In this document: one piece after another, positions 1-5,603 of the stretch | Numbering within the stretch: position 1 is the stretch's first letter | Layout: every line of letters begins with the position of its first letter | Origin: a bacterium | GTDB lineage: Bacteria; Desulfobacterota; Deferrimicrobia; Deferrimicrobiales; Deferrimicrobiaceae | NCBI GenBank assembly: GCA_020056545.1 | Contig: JAGVHM010000074.1 | Span: forward strand, 1-6,851 | Length of the DNA: 6,851 nt | Direction: 5' to 3' | Translations under genes and position numbers: made by a program | Notes under the pieces: generated by a model | Seen by the model: the letters and a program-made list of their open reading frames with translations, nothing else | Database searches by the model: none | Told to the model about the DNA's origin: nothing

Positions 1-2
1 AC

Positions 3-806
3 GTCGACGATTTGGAGAGTCTGAAAAAGGCTTTCCGGGGCGCCCATGCGGCATTCTGCGTCACTTTCTTCTGGGAGCACTTTACGCCCGGGAAGGAGTT
101 GGCCGAGGCGAAAAACATGGCCGACGCGGCGAAGCACGCCGGTGTCAAGCACGTCATCTGGTCGACGCTCGAAGACACGCGCAACTGGATCCCGCTCGAC
201 GACGATCGGATGCCGACGCTCATGGGAAAATACAAGGTGCCGCACTTTGACGCGAAGGGCGAGGCGAATCGGATCTTCACCGGGCTGGGCCTGCCGGTGA
301 CGTTGCTTCTGACGTCCTTCTATTGGGAAAACCTGATCTACTTCGGGATGGGTCCCAAGAGAGGACCGGACGGCAAGCTGGCGATCACGCTGCCCATGGG
401 GGACAAGAAGCTTCCTGGAATGGCCGCCGGGGACATCGGCAAATGCGCCTACAGCATCTTCAAGTCGGGCCCCAAGTATATCGGAAAGACCGTCGGTGTC
501 GCGGGCGAGCACCTGACCGGGACGCAGATGGCCGCCGCGCTCACCATGGCGCTGGGCAAGGAGGTTGGGTATAACGACGTGCCGCCGGACGTCTATCGCA
601 GGTTCGGTTTTCCGGGCGCCGATGATCTTGGCAACATGTTCCAGTTCAAGCGCGACTTCGAGCATGTTTTCTGCGGTGCACGCGATCTCGATACCGCAAG
701 GGCCATCAACCCCTCGATGCAGACATTCGACGCGTGGCTTGTAAAAAACGGGGAGCGCATCCCGATCGGGATCGAGGAGGAGGCCAAGCAGGCATCCGGA
801 GAATGA
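3..806 (+). CDS. NmrA/HSCARG-like NAD(P)-binding protein, C-terminal part (5' truncated by window)
   Basis: The reading frame is open from the first codons of the window (VDDLESLKKAF...), so the TTG at 12 is not a real start and the N-terminus lies upstream. About 267 residues are visible. Seen in the sequence: a family-typical stretch FCVTFFWEHF, then KHVIWSTLEDTRNW, then KYKVPHFDAKGEANRIF, then a second half with a GDIGKCAY segment. These match the NmrA-like subgroup of atypical short-chain dehydrogenases that includes human HSCARG/NMRAL1. Known of the family: they bind NAD(P) through an N-terminal Rossmann GxxGxxG motif and often act as redox sensors rather than enzymes; the usual length is about 290-310 aa, so only a short N-terminal piece with the dinucleotide loop is missing. 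It is convergent with the envelope operon and ends just before a strong terminator. Substrate and role here cannot be read from the sequence. Confidence 0.85.
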   Translation, partial: VDDLESLKKAFRGAHAAFCVTFFWEHFTPGKELAEAKNMADAAKHAGVKHVIWSTLEDTRNWIPLDDDRMPTLMGKYKVPHFDAKGEANRIFTGLGLPVTLLLTSFYWENLIYFGMGPKRGPDGKLAITLPMGDKKLPGMAAGDIGKCAYSIFKSGPKYIGKTVGVAGEHLTGTQMAAALTMALGKEVGYNDVPPDVYRRFGFPGADDLGNMFQFKRDFEHVFCGARDLDTARAINPSMQTFDAWLVKNGERIPIGIEEEAKQASGE

Positions 807-832
807 CGGAGCCGCTTCGGCGGGTGATAAAC

Positions 833-869
833 AAGGGCCATGTGGCAATCCATGGCCCTTTCCTTTTTT
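833..869 (+). terminator. Rho-independent terminator after the NmrA-like gene
   Basis: A perfect 10-bp stem, AAGGGCCATG (833-842) with CATGGCCCTT (851-860), closes an 8-nt loop (TGGCAATC) and runs into a T-rich tail (TTTCCTTTTTTT, to 870). It lies 27 nt after the NmrA-like stop codon. The T-tract is on the + strand only. For the convergent - strand operon the same hairpin is followed by GTTTATC, a much poorer tail, so it may work weakly in that direction. A small CCGC-TTCG-GCGG hairpin (812-823) with a UUCG tetraloop sits between the stop codon and the terminator. Confidence 0.9.
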
Positions 870-885
870 TACTGCGGACCTGTTT

Positions 886-1500
886 TTACTTGCGGATCCA
901 TTTGCCGTCGTCCGTCTGGACCGACCAGCCGGCCTGCGCCTTGTCCCTCCACTGTTTTGCGAAGATCTGCCGGACCTGGGATACCTGTTCAGGCTGCAGG
1001 TTGAGAGCTTTCCCCACCTCTTCGTAGAGTTGGCGGCGGGCGGCGTTATCGGCGTCGACGAGTCTTTTCAGGGCCGCCACCTGGGGCAAACCGAGTCCGC
1101 TGGTGCCCCGGACCTCCAGGAAACCGTCCTTTGTGATCCCCGCCTGGCCCTGTTGATAATAGGGAAGCAATTCCTTGTGGCGCTGTCCGATCTGCTCCTT
1201 CAGCGCGCGGATGCCCGCGTTGCTTACGGTCGTGGCGTCTTCGGCATGGGCCGGGGCGGCTCCCAACCGGGCAAGCCGGGTGATAACGCCGAACATGCCG
1301 CCATCATTCATCGACCGGGGTTTTTCCTTTTGCTCCTGCGGGGGGGATTCCTTTTTCTCCTGGTAGACCTCGTCCACGATCTTTTCGGCCGTCTTCTCCA
1401 CCTTTGCCGCCGGGAAGTAGATGTTCACCGTGACGCATGCCGTGAGGACGGCGAGAACCGCCAGCACTGAAAACTGGAATCGATGTGCAGGCCTTTGCAT
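886..1500 (-). CDS. DUF1318 / YdbL-like lipoprotein, possibly a YnbE-YdbL fusion
   Basis: 204 aa. The ATG at 1500 is chosen because it has a good ribosome site (AGAAGGGGG, 5 nt spacing) and puts a clean lipoprotein signal at the N-terminus: basic start, hydrophobic VLAVLAVL, lipobox LTAC with Cys22 as the lipidated residue. The open frame continues upstream to 1722 but would bury the signal inside the protein. After Cys22 comes VTVNIYFPAAKVEKTAEKI, then a charged Pro/Glu/Lys linker (about 48-63), then GAAPAHAED (81-88), which looks like the end of a signal peptide with an A-H-A cleavage site, then the helical DUF1318 domain (about 92-204) ending GWSVQTDDGKWIRK. E. coli YdbL ends in a very similar NGKWVRK. 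It is the second gene of the - strand operon, 38 nt after the YdbH-like gene. Family knowledge: YdbL is periplasmic and assists the YdbH-YnbE intermembrane bridge. Lipidation and outer-membrane location are inferred; there is no Asp at +2 to suggest inner-membrane retention. Confidence 0.82.
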   Translation of the reverse strand: MQRPAHRFQFSVLAVLAVLTACVTVNIYFPAAKVEKTAEKIVDEVYQEKKESPPQEQKEKPRSMNDGGMFGVITRLARLGAAPAHAEDATTVSNAGIRALKEQIGQRHKELLPYYQQGQAGITKDGFLEVRGTSGLGLPQVAALKRLVDADNAARRQLYEEVGKALNLQPEQVSQVRQIFAKQWRDKAQAGWSVQTDDGKWIRK

Positions 1501-1505
1501 GGTAT

Positions 1506-1514
1506 CCCCCTTCT
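1506..1514 (-). promoter_or_regulatory. Ribosome binding site deciding the start of the DUF1318 lipoprotein
   Basis: On the - strand AGAAGGGGG lies 5 nt before the ATG at 1500. It supports that start over in-frame upstream codons of the longer open frame, none of which gives a signal peptide. Confidence 0.75.
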
Positions 1515-1538
1515 CGTGATTGGATTGGCGCATATGCC

Positions 1539-3920
1539 TCAATGGGATTTTTCGCCGGTCGCCCGCTTCGCGCGCTCCACCATGTCCGAAAAACCGATGC
1601 GGTTGTCCGGGTTGCCGTTGACCACGTTTATCCCACCGAAAAGACTCCTCTTCACCAGATATTCTACACCGTCTTCCCGTATGAGCCCCCTGACTGTAAA
1701 TACGTCGTTTTTCAGGCCGCATTCAAAGCCGATCTTCGAATAAGTAAAATCCCGGAAGAAACTCATCATGAAAGACGGCCCCGACCCGCTCAACGAGGTC
1801 CCCGTGCTCACCACCGAGATGGAGTTCACCGCCTTGACGCTCACCGTCTGCTCCACGCCTTTCGTCGGCACCGACTCCATCCTGAGATGAAACGCCACCG
1901 GCTGGCCGTAGGCGATCCGCAAACCTTCCAGCGACCCGGAGATTCGCCCTGTGACGCGGCCGGAGCTAAGGGCCTCGGAAAGCCGTTCCAGGTCGATAAG
2001 GTCGACGTTGACGTCGCCCCCGATTTCCCGGCCAGGTGTAAAGGGCCGGTCTACCGTCACGCGGCGGATGTCCGCCCGGCCGCCGAACAGGTCTCCGGTC
2101 AGCTCGCCCTTGGCGGTCAGGCGCTCACTGCCTATGTCAACGGGATCGAGCATGCCCCGCAGGCGCCCCTCCAGCTTGGGGGAGATCTTGGCGAGATCGA
2201 GACCGTCCAGTTGGGCCGCCAGATGGATGTGAAAGTTCGGGGAGTGCGGCTCGTCCACCTGGATTCGCTGCAGGAGAATCCTGGCGCCGAACAGGGACGC
2301 GTCGATGTTTCCTCCCAGGTAGAGACGGTTGGGAACCAGGACCGCAGGCATATCCAGGGGCCCCAGCTTCGCCCCGGCCATGCGAAGCTCTCCCAGTCTT
2401 AACCGGCCCCATTCCGCCGCCAGGAGCGGTCCGGGGCGGCCAGGATCGGCGATTCCCACGGAGTAGGATATCGGCAGGTCGATTTCAAGACCGGATAGAA
2501 CCGGCGGTTCCCCCTCCTGGAGAAGAGCGCCCGAGCGCAGCAGGAGCCGCCCGTTCAGGTCGACCGCTTTATCCTTGCCGGAAAATGAAAGGTCCATCCG
2601 GGCGGTCCCATCCATCTTCAGGCCCGCCAGGTCGGGGTGCCCCGCGGCCAGCGGATCTCTTAAGAAAGTCTTGAAGACAGGCCCCAGCCCCGTCTCGCCC
2701 AGCTCGAGCCGGCCCTGGTGATGCCAGATCCCTCCTGTCCGCCGCGCCTTCCCCTCGAGTTTTAAACGTCCGAACCCCGCCAGTCCGCCGTTGATGGAGA
2801 GGTCCTTGTACTCTTCGGTGCCAACCCGTGTTCCCACTGCGTGAAGGTCCAGGGGAGCCTGTGCGAAGTTGAGATAGACCGTGCCCCAAAGGGCCTCGCC
2901 CTGGTTCATGATCAGGTCGGCTTTCAACCGGGGTTTGGGACCAAGCAGGCATTCGAGGTCGAGTCTGCCGGAGAGCTTCCCGCCCATCACGTCGCCGGCG
3001 GGCGAACTGAAGCCGATCTGTTCGAGCGTGGCCTTGGCCGTCACCCGGGAGCCGGCCTTAGCGGGCTCGATGCGGGTGGCGACGCTTATCGTCCCGCTTG
3101 GGGACCAGCCGTCCAGCCCGCGGCCGCTCAATACCCTTGCAAGGGAAAGCAGTGCGGCAGCCGACAGGTTGTCGACGTTCAGATTGCCGCTGAAACTCCC
3201 GCCGCGAAAAGCGAGATCACCCTTCAGTGGCAGGCCTCCGATGTCCTGCCCGCGCACCGACAGGCGGCCTGACGCCAATTCGAGGCTGGCCTCGATCGCG
3301 GGATCTGGCGTCACCTTCCCCCGCGCCGCAAGATTCCCCTCGGCGACGACGGAGCCGTTGCTGCGTAAGGTCAGATTCCCGTCACCTGTGAGGGTGCGGA
3401 TCCCGCCTTCCCCCGGGACCAGGCTCAAATGCAAGCCTTCGGCCGCGAGATCGCCACCCGGGAAAGCCAGGCGCACCCGGGCATCCGTAAGCGACAGGTC
3501 CTCTATGTCGAACAACCGGGTGAGCGGGGTCGGATCGGGCGGGGCTTCCGATTCACTTGGCCGCAATCGTTCGAAAACGACGCCTTTCGCCTCCACGTGC
3601 CGCAAACGGGGGCCGCCGAAAAAGATCCGGCCAGGGATCAGCTCGGCTTGAAGGTGGTCTATTCGAAGGAGTTCACCCTCGCCCGGCGGGCCCGAGATGA
3701 CGAGGCCCGAGATCGCAAGGGTCGGCGGGCTAAGCGCGACGCTCAGGCCCGCAAGCGTTGCAGTCCCGCCCCTCGGGGCCAGCGCCCGCTGCACAAAGGG
3801 GCGGAGCAATTCGGGCTGGCGGACGGCCAATGCGACGGCCAATGCGACGGTCAACGCGGCGATCCCCAGAAGGGCCGCCAGTCCCGCGCCACACCAGAGG
3901 GCCGTTCGTTTCAGCGTCAC
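1539..3920 (-). CDS. YdbH/AsmA-like intermembrane lipid-transport protein
   Basis: 793 aa from the GTG at 3920 (E. coli YdbH is about 880 aa). The frame is open further, to an ATG at 4028, but that start would lie inside the 20-bp palindrome before lexA and put about 36 basic, non-family residues ahead of the membrane segment. From the GTG the protein begins MTLKRTALW with a single hydrophobic helix (about 8-32), an inner-membrane anchor. A GGAAA stretch lies about 12 nt upstream, a rather long spacing. The rest is a long run of alternating hydrophobic beta-strands with many repeated 'G-L-x-L-x-G' turns, as in AsmA/TamB/YdbH bridge proteins. The C-terminus (GLKNDVFTVRGLIREDGVEY ... NPDNRIGFSDMVERAKR) is the best conserved-looking part. 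Family knowledge: YdbH proteins form a hydrophobic groove spanning the periplasm and move phospholipids to the outer membrane. The adjacent YdbL-like gene supports YdbH over other AsmA-like members. The older 'dicarboxylate transport' domain name for this family should not be read as its function. Confidence 0.72.
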   Translation of the reverse strand: MTLKRTALWCGAGLAALLGIAALTVALAVALAVRQPELLRPFVQRALAPRGGTATLAGLSVALSPPTLAISGLVISGPPGEGELLRIDHLQAELIPGRIFFGGPRLRHVEAKGVVFERLRPSESEAPPDPTPLTRLFDIEDLSLTDARVRLAFPGGDLAAEGLHLSLVPGEGGIRTLTGDGNLTLRSNGSVVAEGNLAARGKVTPDPAIEASLELASGRLSVRGQDIGGLPLKGDLAFRGGSFSGNLNVDNLSAAALLSLARVLSGRGLDGWSPSGTISVATRIEPAKAGSRVTAKATLEQIGFSSPAGDVMGGKLSGRLDLECLLGPKPRLKADLIMNQGEALWGTVYLNFAQAPLDLHAVGTRVGTEEYKDLSINGGLAGFGRLKLEGKARRTGGIWHHQGRLELGETGLGPVFKTFLRDPLAAGHPDLAGLKMDGTARMDLSFSGKDKAVDLNGRLLLRSGALLQEGEPPVLSGLEIDLPISYSVGIADPGRPGPLLAAEWGRLRLGELRMAGAKLGPLDMPAVLVPNRLYLGGNIDASLFGARILLQRIQVDEPHSPNFHIHLAAQLDGLDLAKISPKLEGRLRGMLDPVDIGSERLTAKGELTGDLFGGRADIRRVTVDRPFTPGREIGGDVNVDLIDLERLSEALSSGRVTGRISGSLEGLRIAYGQPVAFHLRMESVPTKGVEQTVSVKAVNSISVVSTGTSLSGSGPSFMMSFFRDFTYSKIGFECGLKNDVFTVRGLIREDGVEYLVKRSLFGGINVVNGNPDNRIGFSDMVERAKRATGEKSH
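3822..3857. repeat. Three tandem 12-bp repeats in the YdbH-like membrane-anchor codons
   Basis: On the + strand GACGGCCAATGC occurs at 3822-3833 and again at 3834-3845, followed by a degenerate third copy GACGGTCAACGC at 3846-3857. On the coding (-) strand they encode the end of the transmembrane helix in 4-residue steps, around TVALAVALAV. The unit is a multiple of three, so copy-number changes would lengthen or shorten the helix without breaking the frame. Confidence 0.7.
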
Positions 3921-3945
3921 CGGTAAGGGATTTCCTTTCCCGATC

Positions 3946-3951
3946 AGTATA
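3946..3951 (-). promoter_or_regulatory. Candidate -10 element for the ydbH-like operon
   Basis: Read on the - strand, TATACT lies 25 nt upstream of the GTG start at 3920, giving room for a short leader with the GGAAA site. No convincing -35 hexamer is found 16-19 nt further upstream, so this is a weak call. Confidence 0.3.
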
Positions 3952-3993
3952 CCGGAGCGGTTCTTCCTTCGCCTCACGCGGCATATATTCCTG

Positions 3994-4024
3994 TTGCGAA
4001 AAATCCCGGTATGTATGTTAACAT
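3994..4024 (+). promoter_or_regulatory. Candidate promoter of the lexA operon, possibly leaderless
   Basis: TTGCGA (3994-3999) could be a -35 and TAACAT (4019-4024) a -10, with a long 19-nt spacer. The predicted transcription start would then fall at about 4031, the A of the lexA ATG. This fits the absence of any purine-rich ribosome site before lexA: the bases before the ATG are the AT-rich half of the palindrome. The -10 lies inside the palindrome, so repressor binding would block RNA polymerase. The call rests on eye-matched hexamers only. Confidence 0.35.
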
Positions 4025-4029
4025 ACATA
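4010..4029. promoter_or_regulatory. Perfect 20-bp palindrome, probable LexA operator
   Basis: TATGTATGTT (4010-4019) is followed directly by its exact reverse complement AACATACATA (4020-4029), with no spacer, ending 1 nt before the lexA start codon. LexA dimers bind palindromes in their own promoters, and autoregulation is near universal, so this is the obvious operator. The sequence differs from the LexA boxes I know: the E. coli CTGT-N8-ACAG type, the Bacillus GAAC-N4-GTTC type and the Geobacter GGTT...ACC type. It may also affect the divergent ydbH-like gene, whose candidate -10 is about 60 nt away. Confidence 0.7.
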
Positions 4030-4030
4030 T

Positions 4031-4642
4031 ATGGCCGTGCCTCTCACATCGTCCCAGCGGCGGGTCCTGGAGTTCCTCCGGGAGTTCGTGACGCGGCGGC
4101 GGTTCGCCCCCACTGCGAAGGAGATCGCCGCTCAGTTCGGGATCGCCGAGAAAAACGCCTTCTATTACCTGGGCTTGCTGGAGCGGAAAGGGTACATACG
4201 GCGCAGGCCGCACCACCCCCGCCGGATCGAGTTCACCGGGGAGCCGCTGCCGCCGCTCCCGGTGCGGGTTCCGATGCTGGGGCTGGTTCCCGCCGGCAGT
4301 CCGCGCGAGGCGATCGAGGTCGCGGAAGGAGAACTTCTCTTCGATCCGGCGCTCGTGGGGGGAGGGGAGCTCTTCTCCCTGCGCATCAAGGGGGACAGCA
4401 TGGTGGAGGCCCACATCTGCGAGGGGGATTACGTCCTCGTCCGGGCGCAGGCCGACGCCGCCGACGGCGAGATCGTCGTGGCCATGGTGGACGGAGAGGC
4501 GACCGTCAAGCGGCTCCGCAGGCAGAAGGGGACGATCCGGCTGGAGCCGGCCAATCCCGCGTACCCGACCATCGTCGTTCCCGACGGCGGCCATCCTTTT
4601 CGCATCGCCGGTAAGGTCGTCGGCGTCTTCCGCAAGCTTTAG
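4031..4642 (+). CDS. lexA: LexA-type SOS repressor with S24 self-cleavage domain
   Basis: 203 aa, the usual LexA length. The start at 4031 gives MAVPLTSSQRRVLEFL, which lines up with E. coli MKALTARQQEVF, so it is kept although no ribosome site precedes it. Winged helix-turn-helix: about 5-68, with PTAKEIAAQFGI and the recognition helix EKNAFYYLGLLERKGYI. The self-cleavage site is Ala88-Gly89 in LVPAGSP. The protease dyad is Ser123 in the GDSM motif and Lys160 in ATVKRL. All autoproteolysis residues are present, so it should respond to RecA filaments on single-stranded DNA like other LexA proteins. The recognition helix is unusual (Phe-Tyr-Tyr where E. coli has Ala-Glu-Glu), and the turn is about one residue shorter. 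It is the first gene of a four-gene operon; the next gene begins 20 nt later. It could be the main LexA or a second, cassette-specific copy; the window cannot decide. Confidence 0.95.
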   Translation: MAVPLTSSQRRVLEFLREFVTRRRFAPTAKEIAAQFGIAEKNAFYYLGLLERKGYIRRRPHHPRRIEFTGEPLPPLPVRVPMLGLVPAGSPREAIEVAEGELLFDPALVGGGELFSLRIKGDSMVEAHICEGDYVLVRAQADAADGEIVVAMVDGEATVKRLRRQKGTIRLEPANPAYPTIVVPDGGHPFRIAGKVVGVFRKL

Positions 4643-4649
4643 GTGCGCC

Positions 4650-4655
4650 AGGAAG
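4650..4655 (+). promoter_or_regulatory. Ribosome binding site of the RecA-like gene
   Basis: AGGAAG lies 7 nt before the ATG at 4663, inside the 20-nt gap after lexA. It fixes the start of the RecA-like protein and shows that the second gene, unlike lexA, uses a normal Shine-Dalgarno site. Confidence 0.7.
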
Positions 4656-4662
4656 CAAAGCG

Positions 4663-5280
4663 ATGCCCTCCGTCGATCTCGAACGCGCCTCCTCCCTTTG
4701 CCTCTCTCCGCCGCGGGGGAGGATGGCGGGGATCTTCGGAGAGGGGGCCTGCGCGTTGGCGCTGCGCGCGCTCGCCCGGCCGCTCCTGCATGGCGAGGCC
4801 GTGGTGGCGGTGGACGGGGGGAACCGGTTCGACCCCTACGAGATAAGCAAGGCGGCCAGGGCCCTGGGCGGAGACGGCAGAAAGGCCCTTTCGCGCATCC
4901 GCGTCTCGCGGGCCTTCACCTGCCACCAGATGGAGGCGCTCCTCGCGCATCGGCTGGCCCCCGCGCTGGCGCGGTTCGACGCGGGGCTCGCGCTCGTCAT
5001 CGGGCTGCCGGAAACGTTCACCGACGCCGACGTCCCATACATGGAAGCGTGCCGGATCTTCCGGGGCTGCCTGTCCGCGCTGCACAGGATCGCGTCGGGG
5101 GGCAGGCGAGTGGTCCTGGTCGGCCGGGGCGAGCGGGGCCAGGACGTGGAAATCGGCCGGGCGGGGTTCTTCCGGCACCTCGTCCGGATCGCCGATCCGC
5201 TGCTTCTCTTTGCGGAGGGCGCCCCCGTGTTCCGAGCGTCGTCTCTTGCGGGGCCGCCGCTCTCCGCGGGAGGGTGCTGA
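4663..5280 (+). CDS. Degenerate RecA/Rad51-like protein (ImuA-like position), nucleotide-binding motifs lost
   Basis: 205 aa. The core resembles the RecA/Rad51/RadB fold. GIFGEGACAL (23-32) lines up with the Walker A region of Rad51 proteins (GEFGSGKTQL), with Lys replaced by Ala29 and Thr by Cys30. VVAVDGGNRFDPYEIS (47-62) lines up with the VIYIDTEN-type strand and following loop, and RIRVSRAFTCHQM (78-90) with the Rad51 'NIYVARAYNSDHQ' segment. LALVIGLPETF (109-119) sits where Walker B should be, with Gly114 at the catalytic Asp position. It should therefore keep the fold but not hydrolyse ATP. The family alignment is by eye. In imu cassettes the gene after lexA encodes ImuA, a RecA-related accessory protein that helps recruit the mutagenic polymerase; an analogous adaptor role is inferred here from position and fold. 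The next gene starts 2 nt after the stop, indicating co-transcription and coupling. Homology to ImuA itself is not established. Confidence 0.7.
   Translation: MPSVDLERASSLCLSPPRGRMAGIFGEGACALALRALARPLLHGEAVVAVDGGNRFDPYEISKAARALGGDGRKALSRIRVSRAFTCHQMEALLAHRLAPALARFDAGLALVIGLPETFTDADVPYMEACRIFRGCLSALHRIASGGRRVVLVGRGERGQDVEIGRAGFFRHLVRIADPLLLFAEGAPVFRASSLAGPPLSAGGC
5268..5274 (+). promoter_or_regulatory. Ribosome binding site of the 106-aa protein
   Basis: GGGAGGG ends 8 nt before the ATG at 5283 and lies within the last codons of the RecA-like gene. It selects 5283 as the start rather than anything further upstream in the long open frame that begins at 4698. Confidence 0.7.
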
Positions 5281-5282
5281 AG

Positions 5283-5603
5283 ATGGGCCGCACCGTCATC
5301 CCCTTCACCCAGGAACTGTACCGCGAGGAGGAGTCGTGGAGATCTTTCCGGCGCGCGCTGCGCCGGGAGGACCGCGGGCTCTTCGACGAGCTGTTCGCCG
5401 CCGCGAGGTACCATACCGCCGCATGCGTCTGCTCGGGCCGCGCCGTGCCTTTCGAGGCGATCCTGATGAGCGTCCTGATCGAAGAGCGCCGCGCGGCGCG
5501 GGATCTGTCGCGGCAGATGGAGGATCTGTCGCGCCGGCTGGAGGAGCTTGCCCGCCGGCTGGCGGAGGCGGAAGGCACGGAAAAATGTCCGGGCGGACAC
5601 TGA
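5283..5603 (+). CDS. Uncharacterised 106-aa protein, helical with C-terminal coiled coil
   Basis: I do not recognise this protein as a named family. It begins MGRTVIPFTQELYREEESW, continues with a charged, Trp/Phe-containing helical region (about 18-45: SFRRALRREDRGLFDELF), a short segment with Cys48 and Cys50 (ACVCSGRAVPFEAI), then a strongly amphipathic helix from about 59 to 98 (IEERRAARDLSRQMEDLSRR...) that looks like a coiled coil with near-duplicate 'DLSRxMEDLSRRLEEL' spacing. There is no signal peptide or membrane segment, so it is probably cytoplasmic. It starts 2 nt after the RecA-like gene and its last 19 nt overlap the polymerase start in another frame, so the three are translationally coupled. 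Inference: a small subunit or bridge in a polymerase complex, the coiled coil perhaps joining the RecA-like protein to the polymerase. The start has a strong GGGAGGG site and codon use matches its neighbours, so I am confident it is a real gene but not what it does. Confidence 0.8.
   Translation: MGRTVIPFTQELYREEESWRSFRRALRREDRGLFDELFAAARYHTAACVCSGRAVPFEAILMSVLIEERRAARDLSRQMEDLSRRLEELARRLAEAEGTEKCPGGH

Noticed and set aside
12..14. TTG at 12 as the start of the NmrA-like gene
   Set aside because: The frame is open to the window edge, family sequence continues upstream of it, and the Rossmann glycine motif is missing, so the gene is truncated rather than starting here.
1501..1722. N-terminal extension of the DUF1318 lipoprotein to 1722
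   Set aside because: It would overlap the end of the ydbH-like gene by 184 nt and bury the lipoprotein signal; the ATG at 1500 has a strong ribosome site.
1485..2402. 305-codon open frame on the + strand
   Set aside because: Antisense to the ydbH-like gene; no ribosome site, no recognisable domain, and composition typical of a shadow frame.
3921..4028. N-terminal extension of the YdbH-like protein to the ATG at 4028
   Set aside because: The start would lie inside the palindrome, the extra 36 residues are basic and unlike the family, and the membrane anchor normally sits at the very N-terminus.
3697..4614. 305-codon open frame on the + strand across the intergenic region and lexA
   Set aside because: It is another frame through the ydbH-like N-terminus and lexA, gives Arg/Gly/Ala-rich low-complexity protein, and would run through the operator.
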